Origin: Nguyenibacter vanlangensis
GTDB taxonomy: Bacteria; Pseudomonadota; Alphaproteobacteria; Acetobacterales; Acetobacteraceae
Reading direction: 5' to 3'
Length of the DNA stretch: 64,000 bases
NCBI RefSeq assembly: GCF_038719015.1
Contig: NZ_CP152276.1
Span: 4,109,501-4,173,500, forward strand
In this document: positions 45,325-54,175 of the stretch, in pieces
Layout: each line of letters starts with the position of its first letter
Numbering within the stretch: position 1 is the first letter of the stretch
Notes under the pieces: model-generated
Seen by the model: only the letters and a program-made list of their open reading frames with translations
Databases searched by the model: none
What the model was told of the DNA's origin: nothing
Made by a program: the position numbers and the translations under genes

Positions 45325-46289
45325 GGGCGGCGTCCCAACAGCAGAAGTTGCGGGTTGCGTTCGACGTCGCCGGCAAAGCCGCGCAGCGCGGCGGCGGCGG
45401 CCGAGAGGTCGCGCAGGGTGGAATCCAGATTGGCCCGTTCGGCCGAGCGGGGCGAGGTCAAGTCCTGCAGGCCGGCCAGGCTCTGGCGCGCCTGCAGTAC
45501 CGTCTGGTTGACGTTGTTCAGCACGGCATGCATGTCGGCGCCGCGCGCCTCCAGTTGCTGGGTGCCGGCGCCGGCCAGCGTGTCGATCGCCTTCAGCGTG
45601 GTGTCCAGCCGCAATTGCAGATCCACGATCGCCTGGGTCGCGGCATCGACGGCGGCGCGCGAATGGTCCGAGGTCTGGCGCACGCTGGCGACTAGCGGCG
45701 GCAGGTCGTGGTCCAGCCGTTCGGCCAGTTCCCGGATGTTCTGCATGGCGCCCCGGGCGTCGGTCGCCAGTTCCGTCAGCGGCAGTTCGGTCAGGGTTTT
45801 CTGTATTTTCTGGATTGCCGACTGGCGCATGGGGATTTCGGTCATCGTCGCGATGTCGGGGTGCAGCACCGCCGGCGCGGTGGGATCGAAATCCAGGTCG
45901 ATCTCGGACTGTCCGGTCACGAAGCTCTGCAGGTTCAGCGACGCGCGCAGCCCCAGGCGGATCAGGTCCTGCAGGGTCAGCCGCACAGCGTGCCGTCCCT
46001 GGCCCGCCAGGCTGACACGGTCGGGCCGCAATTCGACCGTCACGGGGATATAGGCCGCATGCGTCCTGGCGTCGAAGGTGATGCCTATCCCGTCCACCGC
46101 GCCCACGCGCACGCCGCGAAACGTGACCGGCGCGCCGAGCGAGAGGCCCGACGTCGATCCCTGGAAGATCACCACCGCGCGCGTCGTCCGGGAGAAAAGC
46201 GAGATGTTGCCGAAGAAGATCAGCGCCGCCAGGCCCAGCGCCAACCCTCCGATCACGAATGCGCCAACCGCTGTCTGTCTGTTCGCCAT
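45321..46289 (-). CDS. MCE-domain substrate-binding protein (MlaD-like)
   Basis: A 322-residue protein with one N-terminal transmembrane helix (~9-30), an MCE domain (~38-120, VIFQGSTSGLSLGAPVTFRGVRVG) and a long helical C-terminal region (~170-320). It is inner-membrane anchored and hexamer-forming by family. It forms a lipid channel with the permease and ATPase encoded just upstream. The long helices resemble those of MCE proteins that form needle-like bridges. Confidence 0.9.
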   Translation of the reverse strand: MANRQTAVGAFVIGGLALGLAALIFFGNISLFSRTTRAVVIFQGSTSGLSLGAPVTFRGVRVGAVDGIGITFDARTHAAYIPVTVELRPDRVSLAGQGRHAVRLTLQDLIRLGLRASLNLQSFVTGQSEIDLDFDPTAPAVLHPDIATMTEIPMRQSAIQKIQKTLTELPLTELATDARGAMQNIRELAERLDHDLPPLVASVRQTSDHSRAAVDAATQAIVDLQLRLDTTLKAIDTLAGAGTQQLEARGADMHAVLNNVNQTVLQARQSLAGLQDLTSPRSAERANLDSTLRDLSAAAAALRGFAGDVERNPQLLLLGRRP

Positions 46290-46292
46290 GGG

Positions 46293-47138
46293 TCACTCGT
46301 GCCTTTCGGCTGGGGTTTCGGGGCGGGCACGGTGCATGAAAGCGAAAACCTGCGGGTCGTCGCAATGATCGCGCAGCCAGGACGGCGACCCGTGCGCGAT
46401 CGGTCTGTGGCTCTGCGCGTCCAGGAAGAGCCCGTCGTCGGCGATCGCGAACAGGCTGGGCAGTTCGTGGCTGACGATCACGATCGTCGCCCCCAGCCCG
46501 TCGCGCAGATTGACGATCAGCTCGTCCAATCGCGCCGAGGTGATCGGATCCAGCCCCGCCGAGGGCTCGTCGAAGAACAGGATGTCGGGGTCCAGCGCCA
46601 TGGCACGCGCCAGGCCCGCGCGCTTCTTCATCCCGCCGCTGAGTTCGGCGGGATACTGGTCGATGGCGGACAGCATGCCGACCAGTCCCAGCTTCAGTTC
46701 GACCAGCCGCCGGATGGCGGCGGCATCCAGTTGGGTGAACATCTGCATCGGCAGGGCCACGTTTTCGCCGACCGTCAGCGAACTCCACAGCGCAGCGCTC
46801 TGGAACAGCACGCCGAAGCGGCGGTTGACCGACACGCGGTGCGCGTCGTCGGCGCTCCAATAATCCTCGTCCCCTACCAGGTAGCGGCCCGTCCGGGGGC
46901 GCAGCAGCCCGATCATGCTTTTCAGGACCGTGCTCTTGCCGCAGCCCGAGCCGCCCATGACGGCGAAGATGCTGCCCCGGCGCACCGTGAAGGAGACATC
47001 CTGCTGGATGACCTTCGATCCGAAGGCCAGGGTCACGCCGTCCAGCGCCATCAGGATCTCGCGGCTGTCATCAGCCGAAGGGGCGTTGGTCGAGGGGGCG
47101 CTGGCCGGAGGGGTATCGGCCGGAGGGACGTCGGTCAT
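46293..47138 (-). CDS. MCE-type ABC transporter ATP-binding protein (MlaF-like)
   Basis: A 281-residue ABC ATPase. The Walker A is GGSGCGKST, the signature LSGGMKKRAGLARA and Walker B ILFFDEPSAGLDP; the Met-Lys-Lys-Arg form of the signature is typical of MlaF. The first ~25 residues are a Pro/Ala/Ser-rich extension. It energises the MlaE-like permease, whose gene ends three bases before its start. Confidence 0.92.
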   Translation of the reverse strand: MTDVPPADTPPASAPSTNAPSADDSREILMALDGVTLAFGSKVIQQDVSFTVRRGSIFAVMGGSGCGKSTVLKSMIGLLRPRTGRYLVGDEDYWSADDAHRVSVNRRFGVLFQSAALWSSLTVGENVALPMQMFTQLDAAAIRRLVELKLGLVGMLSAIDQYPAELSGGMKKRAGLARAMALDPDILFFDEPSAGLDPITSARLDELIVNLRDGLGATIVIVSHELPSLFAIADDGLFLDAQSHRPIAHGSPSWLRDHCDDPQVFAFMHRARPETPAERHE

Positions 47139-47141
47139 GCG

Positions 47142-48275
47142 TCAGATCCCGATCGTGGTGGCGATCACGGCGAAGATCGCGTCCACGGCAATGACGCCGA
47201 CGATCCCCACCACCACCGCCCGGGTGGCCGCCACGCCGACGTCGGCGGCGCTGCGGCCGGCGCGCAGGCCGATCCGGCAACTGGTCAGTCCGATCAGGAT
47301 GGCGAAGGCGATGCTCTTGGCGAACCCGAATTCGAACTGGTTCAGCGCCACGGCATTCAGCGTCTGATGCAGATAGCCCGGGCCCGTCACGGCCAGCATG
47401 CTGATCGAGACGGCAAAACCGCCCAGCATGCCGATCAGGCAGCCATACAGGTACAGAAACGGCATGGTCGCCACCAGGCCCAGGATCGAGGGCAGGATCA
47501 GATAGCTCGATACCGGAATGCCGAACACGGTCAGGGCGTCGATTTCCTCGTTGCCCTGCATGGTCGCGATCCGCGCGGCATAGGCCCCGCCGGTCCGGCC
47601 GGCCATGATGATCGCCGTCATCACGGCCGACATCTCGCGCACCATGGCGATCCCGACCAGGCTGGCGACATAGATGTCGGCGGCGAATCTGCGCAACTGC
47701 ACCGCGCCGACGAAAGCCAGGATCGCGCCGACCAGGAAATTCACCACGCTGACGATCAGCAGCGCGGACGGCCCCGCGTCGCGGATATTGTCCATCAGGT
47801 CCGTCATGCGCATGCGGCCGCGCCCCGCGAGGGCCGCCAGGCCGCCGCGCGCCGCCTCGACGCCGAGTTCGGTCATCGTCCCGATTTCGGTCAGCCCGTC
47901 GAGCGTGCGCCCCCCCAGCGCGGTGACGGGCGCGAAGGCACGACGGTGCGGCGCGGCCGGGGCGGGGGCGGATTCGGGCAGCAGATCCAGCAATTTCCGC
48001 GCCGAGTCCGGCAGCGTGTCGGCCTGTATCGCCAGGTGGTCCCGCGCGGCAAGCTGCTTGACCTGCCACAGGAACCCGACCAGCGCGGTATCCCACCGGC
48101 CCAGCGCGGCGGTGTCGAAATGGATGGGCCGGTCCGGCAGGGCCTGCCGCAGCCCGTCGGACGGCAGCGCCGGAACCCGTCCCTGCTGCGCGATCCATGC
48201 GCCGGACAGGACGATCACATTGGCGTCGTCATCGGTGCGCAACTGCCAGGCGGGCCGGTCGTGATCGCTGTCCAA
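47142..48275 (-). CDS. MlaE-family lipid-transport permease with N-terminal STAS-like domain
   Basis: About 377 residues. The first ~120 residues resemble a STAS domain (IVLSGAWIAQQG...HFDTAALGRWDTALVGFLW). An MlaE permease with five or six membrane segments and the family signature RTGGAYAARIATMQGNEEIDAL follows. In enterics the STAS partner is the separate MlaB; here it is fused. The TTG at 48275 has GGGGAGAG nearby and is preferred over ATG 48314, which lacks a ribosome binding site. Neither start changes the domains. Confidence 0.85.
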   Translation of the reverse strand: MDSDHDRPAWQLRTDDDANVIVLSGAWIAQQGRVPALPSDGLRQALPDRPIHFDTAALGRWDTALVGFLWQVKQLAARDHLAIQADTLPDSARKLLDLLPESAPAPAAPHRRAFAPVTALGGRTLDGLTEIGTMTELGVEAARGGLAALAGRGRMRMTDLMDNIRDAGPSALLIVSVVNFLVGAILAFVGAVQLRRFAADIYVASLVGIAMVREMSAVMTAIIMAGRTGGAYAARIATMQGNEEIDALTVFGIPVSSYLILPSILGLVATMPFLYLYGCLIGMLGGFAVSISMLAVTGPGYLHQTLNAVALNQFEFGFAKSIAFAILIGLTSCRIGLRAGRSAADVGVAATRAVVVGIVGVIAVDAIFAVIATTIGI

Positions 48276-48355
48276 GACCTCTCTCCCCGCGCGGCGGCTG
48301 CGTCCCGAGACCATCTTCGTCGGATGGCGGCGCCGCGGCAAGGGGCGTGGTGAGA

Positions 48356-49426
48356 TCAGTATGCCGGCCGCAGCAGTACCCGCGCCTGGTCGGGGGCCAC
48401 GTCGCGTCCGGCATAGGCGGCGGCCAGATCGTCCATCACCATCCGCGCGACGGATTGGCGATAATGGATCGGATCCCAGAAATTGTCGCGCGTCGCGGTC
48501 ACCGGGCCCGGGATGTCGAAATCGACCACCATCGCGCGCGGCGCGGCGCGGGCGGCGGCCAGCACGGCGGCGCGGCAGGCGGCGCGTTCCGCGGTCAGTG
48601 CGCCGCCGGGCATGCCCTGCATCTCGCGCGCACTGGGCGGAAACCACAGGATCTTGACGGTGCCCGCCGGGATCGCGGCCAGCAGGGCGCGCAGCATCGG
48701 CATGGATTGCGGCGCCGGCGCCGGCCCGTCCGCCATCCGCCGGTCGACCGGCCAGCCGGCGAACAGCGCATCGACCCGGCGCCGGTCATACTGGCTGTCG
48801 GGCGGCACGAAGCTGGTATAGCCGTCCGATCCGTAGCGCTGGCGCTTGTGCCCGATCAGCCACATGAATTGGTTCGCGGCTTCCTGCACCGCGTACAGGT
48901 TCATCATCTCGGCGTATCCCCGCCAGGGCGACCCGGCATACATCCAGTCCGGCATCGGCCTGTTGGGGCCGGACAGCGCCTGCGCCGAGGCCGAGCACCA
49001 GGCGAAATCGACGTCGATCAGCACCGCGCGCGGCGCCGGATGATGGCGCAGGAACAGCCGCAGCAGCCGGTCCTGCTCCCACGGGCTGGCACTGTTCATG
49101 GCCATGTTGGCGAAGCGCGCGCCGAACGGCCGGTCCATGATCGCGGGTTGCAGCAGCCGGCCGGTCGATGTCCCGACCATCGCGGAATCGAAACGCGGAC
49201 TGACGGCCAGGGCCGGCATGGTGAAGCGCGCATTGGTGGAAATCGGAATCCTGTGCCAGCGCGGCGACAACGGCAGCATGTCCCACGGATCGACGATGAC
49301 GACGAACAGGAAGACCACGAGACCCGCGCCGGCCAGCGCCGCCGCGAATGCCAGCGCGAAGCGTCGCCACGCCGCCTGTGCGGAATGCGTCAGAGCGGCG
49401 GAATGGGCCGGGTCGGGCCGGGACAT
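48356..49426 (-). CDS. Membrane-anchored SGNH-like protein paired with an MBOAT acyltransferase
   Basis: About 356 residues with one transmembrane helix (~26-46), then a periplasmic SGNH/DHHS-like hydrolase domain. Likely block I is MVGTSTGRL (Ser87) and block V DNFWDPIHY (Asp318, His321). It resembles the AlgJ/AlgX/DltD-type partners of MBOAT proteins, which pass acyl groups to extracellular polymers. ATG 49426 follows the MBOAT stop directly; an upstream ATG at 49453 would overlap it by 26 bases. The polymer acylated is unknown. Confidence 0.75.
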   Translation of the reverse strand: MSRPDPAHSAALTHSAQAAWRRFALAFAAALAGAGLVVFLFVVIVDPWDMLPLSPRWHRIPISTNARFTMPALAVSPRFDSAMVGTSTGRLLQPAIMDRPFGARFANMAMNSASPWEQDRLLRLFLRHHPAPRAVLIDVDFAWCSASAQALSGPNRPMPDWMYAGSPWRGYAEMMNLYAVQEAANQFMWLIGHKRQRYGSDGYTSFVPPDSQYDRRRVDALFAGWPVDRRMADGPAPAPQSMPMLRALLAAIPAGTVKILWFPPSAREMQGMPGGALTAERAACRAAVLAAARAAPRAMVVDFDIPGPVTATRDNFWDPIHYRQSVARMVMDDLAAAYAGRDVAPDQARVLLRPAY

Positions 49427-49427
49427 G

Positions 49428-50816
49428 TCAGAACTGGAAATAGATGAAGGCATCGGGAATCCGTCCGCCGATCAGCAACAGCAGCAATACGAAGGCAATG
49501 CCCGCCGGCACGGCCAGCAGTGTGGTCGGGCGCAGCATCCGCAGCACCGCATCCTGCGAGGACGGGCCGATCAGGGCGACGCCCAGCGCGATCCAGAACA
49601 CCGCCGCGTCGCGCGGCCAGGCATGGCCTACGCCCTGCAATCCGGCCATGGCGCGCAGCACGCGCCCCGCGGTGGGAAAGTCCGGCGCGCGGAACAGCAC
49701 CCACCCCACGATGACGAACAGCATCGTCAGCGCCCAGGCCGCCACGGCCGGCAGGCGCAGCGCCAGGCGGCTCGCCAGCCGCGTCCAGGCATGGTTCACC
49801 GACAGGGCCAGCCCGTGCAGCACGCCCCAGGCCACGAAGGTCCAGCCCGCCCCGTGCCACAAGCCCCCCAGCGCCATGGTGGCGAACAGGTTGGCGCTCT
49901 GCCGCACCGCCCCGTGCCGATTGCCCCCCAGCGGGATATAGAGGTAATCGCGCAGGAAGCGCGACAGCGTCATGTGCCAGCGCTGCCAGAACTGCCGGAT
50001 GCTGGTCGCGCGGTAGGGCACGTCGAAATTGAACGGCAGCCGCAGCCCGAACAGCAGCGCCATGCCGATCGCCATGTCGGAATAGCCGGAAAAATCAAAG
50101 AAGATTTCCAGCGTATAGGACAGCGCCGCCACCCATCCCTGCGCCAGGTTCAGCGCCGCGCCATGCGCCGCCTGGTCGAAGAGCGGATTGCAGGTCTGGG
50201 CCAGCGTATCCGCCAGCCCGACCTTCTTGGCCAGTCCCAGCAGCAGCAGCATGGCCCCGCGTGAAAGGTTTTCCCACAGGTCCGGCCCGTGCGGGTCGGT
50301 GTCGAATTGCGGCACGATCTCATGATGGCGGACGATGGGCCCCGCGATCAGTTGCGGAAAGAAGGTGACGAATTCAAGGAAGTCCAGCGCGCTGCGCACC
50401 GGCCGCGCGCCGCGCAGCAGGTCGGCGTGATAGGCGATCTTCTGGAACGCGAAGAAGGAAATGCCCAGCGGCAACGTGATCGCCCAGGCCAGGTGCCGCC
50501 AGCCGGCCAGATGCGCCACGCTGTCGGCGAAGAAATTGGCGTATTTGAAAAACCCGAGCGTCAGCAGGTTGATGACGATTCCGCCGATCGGCCAGATGCG
50601 CCGGCGGCTGGTCGCCCAGGCCCGGCCCAGCCCCCAGTTCAGCAGGGTCAGCGCCACCAGCGCGGGCACGAAGCGCCAGTTCCAGAACCCGTAGAACAGC
50701 AGCGACGCGCCCACCAGGACGAGCTGCCGTGCCACGCGGCGTCCGGCGCACAGATGAAACAGCAGCAGCGTCGCCGGCAGAAAGCCCAGCAGGAAAGACT
50801 GAGTCGTAAACAGCAT
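49428..50816 (-). CDS. MBOAT O-acyltransferase (AlgI/DltB-like)
   Basis: A 462-residue polytopic membrane protein. MBOAT hallmarks are the RQFWQRWHMTLSRFLRDYLYIPLGG block (275-298, His281) and the invariant His321 in GGLWHGAG. AlgI-type enzymes carry acyl groups, usually acetyl, across the membrane for O-acetylation of polysaccharides. The adjacent SGNH-like protein would finish transfer. No alginate or cellulose genes are visible nearby, so the target (exopolysaccharide, cellulose or a lipid headgroup) is open. Confidence 0.9.
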   Translation of the reverse strand: MLFTTQSFLLGFLPATLLLFHLCAGRRVARQLVLVGASLLFYGFWNWRFVPALVALTLLNWGLGRAWATSRRRIWPIGGIVINLLTLGFFKYANFFADSVAHLAGWRHLAWAITLPLGISFFAFQKIAYHADLLRGARPVRSALDFLEFVTFFPQLIAGPIVRHHEIVPQFDTDPHGPDLWENLSRGAMLLLLGLAKKVGLADTLAQTCNPLFDQAAHGAALNLAQGWVAALSYTLEIFFDFSGYSDMAIGMALLFGLRLPFNFDVPYRATSIRQFWQRWHMTLSRFLRDYLYIPLGGNRHGAVRQSANLFATMALGGLWHGAGWTFVAWGVLHGLALSVNHAWTRLASRLALRLPAVAAWALTMLFVIVGWVLFRAPDFPTAGRVLRAMAGLQGVGHAWPRDAAVFWIALGVALIGPSSQDAVLRMLRPTTLLAVPAGIAFVLLLLLIGGRIPDAFIYFQF

Positions 50817-50832
50817 CTATAGGAACGCGGCC

Positions 50833-51597
50833 TTATTGGTGGCGAAAGGTCACGACCAGGACGTCGCGATAGGCCGGCTGGGCGGGGTCGATCGGCCGTA
50901 CGGCGGTGACCCCGTGATAGACGCGATTATCGTCGACCAGCGCCGCGTCCAGCGGCTCGGCCAGCATGAAATGCCCGATCTCGCGCCGATGCAGGTCGTG
51001 GATGGACGTCTCGCCGCTGGCCACGTTCTCGCGCCGCACCATCAGCACCAGCACCCAGTCCACGCCGTCGCGATGCAGCCCCTCGGGCGTGGGCTCGCCC
51101 GGCTCGTCCGGGCGGGCCTCGATGCGGAACTGGTGGATCTCGGCATGCCAGATGTCCGGCTGCCCCGCCGGCGCCGTCAGGTCCGTCGCCACCCGCTGCA
51201 TCAGGCGCAGGATGGCCATCAGCGCCGGGTGGGCGCCGATCGCGTCCTCGACGGGACGGAACCAGCGTTCGATTCCGCCATTCAACTCGTTGTAATCGCG
51301 GCTCTGATAATGCGGCTGGTGCTTCTTGCGCTCGATCCCCTCCGCCGAGACGGCGAAGGTCGCGTGGCGCCGCCGGCGATACCGCCCGCCATCGGCCATG
51401 TAGCGATCCAGCCCCAGCCGGTTCCAGCTTGCGGTGAAACCTTCCCAGTCCGCCAGGCCGTACGACGCCAGCATCGGGCGGATGTCGGCCGCCCGCAGGA
51501 AGCTGAATCCCTCGGTGCGCAGATGTTCTTCCAGCGGCGGAAGTTCGGGCAGCGGCGGTTCGGGCGCGGGCAGGGGCGGCGTGCTGTCTTCACTCAT
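50833..51597 (-). CDS. 2-oxoglutarate/Fe(II) oxygenase family protein (2OG-Fe_Oxy_2)
   Basis: A 254-residue protein with a Pro-rich N terminus (~1-22) and a double-stranded beta-helix oxygenase core. Iron ligands by motif are His175 and Asp177 (GLHRDGVDW) and His228 (VYHGV); Arg244 is a candidate 2-oxoglutarate binder. Members hydroxylate amino acids or related small molecules. Its start overlaps the MscS gene end by eight bases, and its end is 16 bases before the MBOAT gene, so it belongs to that operon. The substrate is unknown. Confidence 0.82.
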   Translation of the reverse strand: MSEDSTPPLPAPEPPLPELPPLEEHLRTEGFSFLRAADIRPMLASYGLADWEGFTASWNRLGLDRYMADGGRYRRRRHATFAVSAEGIERKKHQPHYQSRDYNELNGGIERWFRPVEDAIGAHPALMAILRLMQRVATDLTAPAGQPDIWHAEIHQFRIEARPDEPGEPTPEGLHRDGVDWVLVLMVRRENVASGETSIHDLHRREIGHFMLAEPLDAALVDDNRVYHGVTAVRPIDPAQPAYRDVLVVTFRHQ

Positions 51598-54055
51598 GGG
51601 TCTTGTCCGGATCGGGGGCGTTGGTGTTCGCGGGCGGGGCCGCGGGCCGATCCCCCTCGACGCGCAGCGGGCCGCCGCCGAAATTGCTCAGCAGGGAAAC
51701 GGCGGTCGGCATCGGGAACTTGACCTTTTCCCTGACCATGCGCAGCCCCAGCCGGCGATTATATTCGCGTGACACCTTCCATTTGTTCCCCGCCGTGGTG
51801 CGGAACGAGCCGATCAGCTTGGCGCCGTTGCCGTCGGCGCTGTCCAGGCCCAGGAACGTGAAATCGGTCAGGATCATCGGCCCGAATGCCTCGTCGGCGC
51901 GCAGTTCGGCCACCTGGTCGGCCAGGATCGCCGCCACGCGGTCGGGGTCCTCGCCCAGATCAAGCATGAAGGTCACGATCACGACGTTGAAGTCGCGCGA
52001 GGTGTTGGCGACCGAGGTGACGGACGAGAACGGAATGATATGCACGTCGCCCGACGTGGTCCGCAGGCGCAGGGTGCGGATCGACAGATGCTCGACCGTG
52101 CCGGACACGCCGCCCGCCGTCACCCAGTCGCCCACCTGCATGGCATTTTCCACCAGCATGAAGAAACCGGTGATGAAATCCTTGACCAGGCTCTGTGACC
52201 CGAAGGCGATCGCCGCACCCAGGATGCCCGCGCCGGTCAGCAGCGGCGTCACGTTCAGCCCGATCTGCGACAGGGTCGTCACCGCGACGATGATGATGAT
52301 GACCGTCAGCAGCACCGTGCGGATGATCGGCAGCACGGTGCGCAGCCGCACCGCGCGCGACAGCTGCTCGGTGTCTTCATAGCGCCTGACCTGCCGTTGC
52401 AGCGCCGCGTTCGCGGACTCCCACACCAGGGCGGCCACCGTGATGGCGATCAGGATCGACAGGATCGCCGCCAGGATCTGCGTGCCCAGCGTGCCGTGCA
52501 GGAAGAAGGCGACGCTGGGAATGCCCCAGGCCTGCATCAGGACCACGATCGTGACGAAGACCAGCAGGCTGGACAGCATGCGCCGCGCGAACGGGTAATA
52601 GTAATCGGCCCGCGCCTGCAGCCCCGGATAGCGTATCTCGGTCTCGTCACTGATGTGGAACAGCCGGTTCTGCGCGCCGAACGCCAGCACCGCCGCCACC
52701 CGCGACAACAGGATGACCAGGACCGTCATCAGGGTGGTACGCCAGATCCAGCTATAGCCGCCGCGCAGTTGCGTGGCCCAGACCAGCCACAGCGCCAGGT
52801 CGAACACCATGGCGGGCAGCCACCAGAACCGCGCCATATGGGCCAGGATGCTCCAGAAGGTCCGCTTGCGCAGCCGCGACGGCGGTTGCAGCGCGTTGGC
52901 CACCGGCATGCGGATCCGCCAGATGAACACCGCGATCAGGATATGCTCGATCAGCACGATCGCGCGGATCAGTGCCTGGGTGCCGCGCGGCGGCATGTGG
53001 AACAGCACGCCCAGCGACGACAGGCAGACGACGATCGAGCCCACGGCGACCAGCAGGTTCCACCAGCGGGTGACGATCCGCGCCGTGCGGTCCGATGCCC
53101 GGCACAGCCGGATCGTCGGCGATTTCGGCACCATGACCATCTCGACCAGCAGGCAGATCATCCGTGCCGCGACATAGGCGTTGGTCACCATCAGCGTGAC
53201 CAGTTCGGCCTGCTCGTCGCCCACGATCGCGGCGCCCGCATAGCCGATGCCCAGGAACAGCGCCACCGGCAGCAGCTTGATCAGCAGATGCAGCAGCGAG
53301 AAGGGCACCCGCCGCAGGATGCGCAGCGTCTCGTGCTGCTTGCGGTCGTCCTGCCGCCGCGTGTCCTGCGTTTCCTGCTGGGTCTCGTCCTGCGGGGCGG
53401 GTTCGGGGCGGGCTTGCGCCTCTTCCTGCGCCTCGCGGTGGTTCAGCCGCCGTTCGGCCTCGATCGCGCGGCCGGTCACCGCCCGCAGGGGGCGGCGCAG
53501 CAGGATCGCCAGGCCCCGTTCCGCCGCCAGCGCCGCCAGGATGACCAGCCCGGCGGGGCCGAACGCGCCGAACAGCGCCTGGCGCAAATCCGGGGTCGCG
53601 AATTCGGTGCGCACCCAATGCCCGACGAACGCCAGGTCGGAAAACAGGCCGGCAAACTGGCGGGCCTGGCGGGCCGTGGCCTGGCGCATCCCCGACAATT
53701 CGCCGATGATGTCGCTGCCCAGGCTGTTGGGCTCCAGCGCCATCTTTCCGCCGCCCGGGGCGGCACCGGCCGCCGGCGCGGGGCCCGATCCCGACGTTGG
53801 CGCCGGCATCGACCCTGCCTGGGGCAGGCCCCTGGCGATCACCGACAGGGTGCGGATGAATTCCTCGCGCCTTTTCGGATCGTTCAGGACCGCCAGCGCC
53901 TGCTGCGCCTGCTGGGCCGTGATCGCGGCGGCGGGCGCTTCGGCCAGGGCCCGCCCGCCCGTGATCGACAGGACCAGGACGGCGATTGCCATCAGCATGC
54001 GTGCAAGGGCGACGGGGCGCCGGGGGCCGGAGAGGCGGGCGGAAGGAACGGGCAT
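51590..54055 (-). CDS. Large MscS-family mechanosensitive channel
   Basis: About 821 residues. A signal peptide or first helix (~1-40) precedes a periplasmic region, ten or so membrane segments and a C-terminal MscS core. The pore helix contains LLTGAGILGAAIAFGSQSLVKDFITG, and after it comes the beta-domain VGDWVTAGGVSGTVEHLSIRTLRLR. The size puts it with YbiO-like channels. It releases solutes on hypo-osmotic shock. A charged Gln/Arg/Asp-rich loop (residues ~215-245) lies between membrane blocks. ATG 54055 is preferred to TTG 54073. Confidence 0.88.
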   Translation of the reverse strand: MPVPSARLSGPRRPVALARMLMAIAVLVLSITGGRALAEAPAAAITAQQAQQALAVLNDPKRREEFIRTLSVIARGLPQAGSMPAPTSGSGPAPAAGAAPGGGKMALEPNSLGSDIIGELSGMRQATARQARQFAGLFSDLAFVGHWVRTEFATPDLRQALFGAFGPAGLVILAALAAERGLAILLRRPLRAVTGRAIEAERRLNHREAQEEAQARPEPAPQDETQQETQDTRRQDDRKQHETLRILRRVPFSLLHLLIKLLPVALFLGIGYAGAAIVGDEQAELVTLMVTNAYVAARMICLLVEMVMVPKSPTIRLCRASDRTARIVTRWWNLLVAVGSIVVCLSSLGVLFHMPPRGTQALIRAIVLIEHILIAVFIWRIRMPVANALQPPSRLRKRTFWSILAHMARFWWLPAMVFDLALWLVWATQLRGGYSWIWRTTLMTVLVILLSRVAAVLAFGAQNRLFHISDETEIRYPGLQARADYYYPFARRMLSSLLVFVTIVVLMQAWGIPSVAFFLHGTLGTQILAAILSILIAITVAALVWESANAALQRQVRRYEDTEQLSRAVRLRTVLPIIRTVLLTVIIIIVAVTTLSQIGLNVTPLLTGAGILGAAIAFGSQSLVKDFITGFFMLVENAMQVGDWVTAGGVSGTVEHLSIRTLRLRTTSGDVHIIPFSSVTSVANTSRDFNVVIVTFMLDLGEDPDRVAAILADQVAELRADEAFGPMILTDFTFLGLDSADGNGAKLIGSFRTTAGNKWKVSREYNRRLGLRMVREKVKFPMPTAVSLLSNFGGGPLRVEGDRPAAPPANTNAPDPDKTHE

Positions 54056-54175
54056 GAATGCGGCTTGCCTCAAGCTGCCGCCACGGGGCGGACCGTGGCG
54101 GGGTGATGGTCGGGCGCCGCCGGGTGCGCGGCGCGGCTCAGAAGATGATCCCCGGGCGATGACCTCGGACGACGC

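Noticed and set aside
44701..46860. A 719-codon minus-strand frame spanning the lipoprotein, MCE and ATPase genes
   Set aside because: Only its last 207 codons are real (the PqiC-like lipoprotein); the rest reads the MCE and ATPase genes out of frame.
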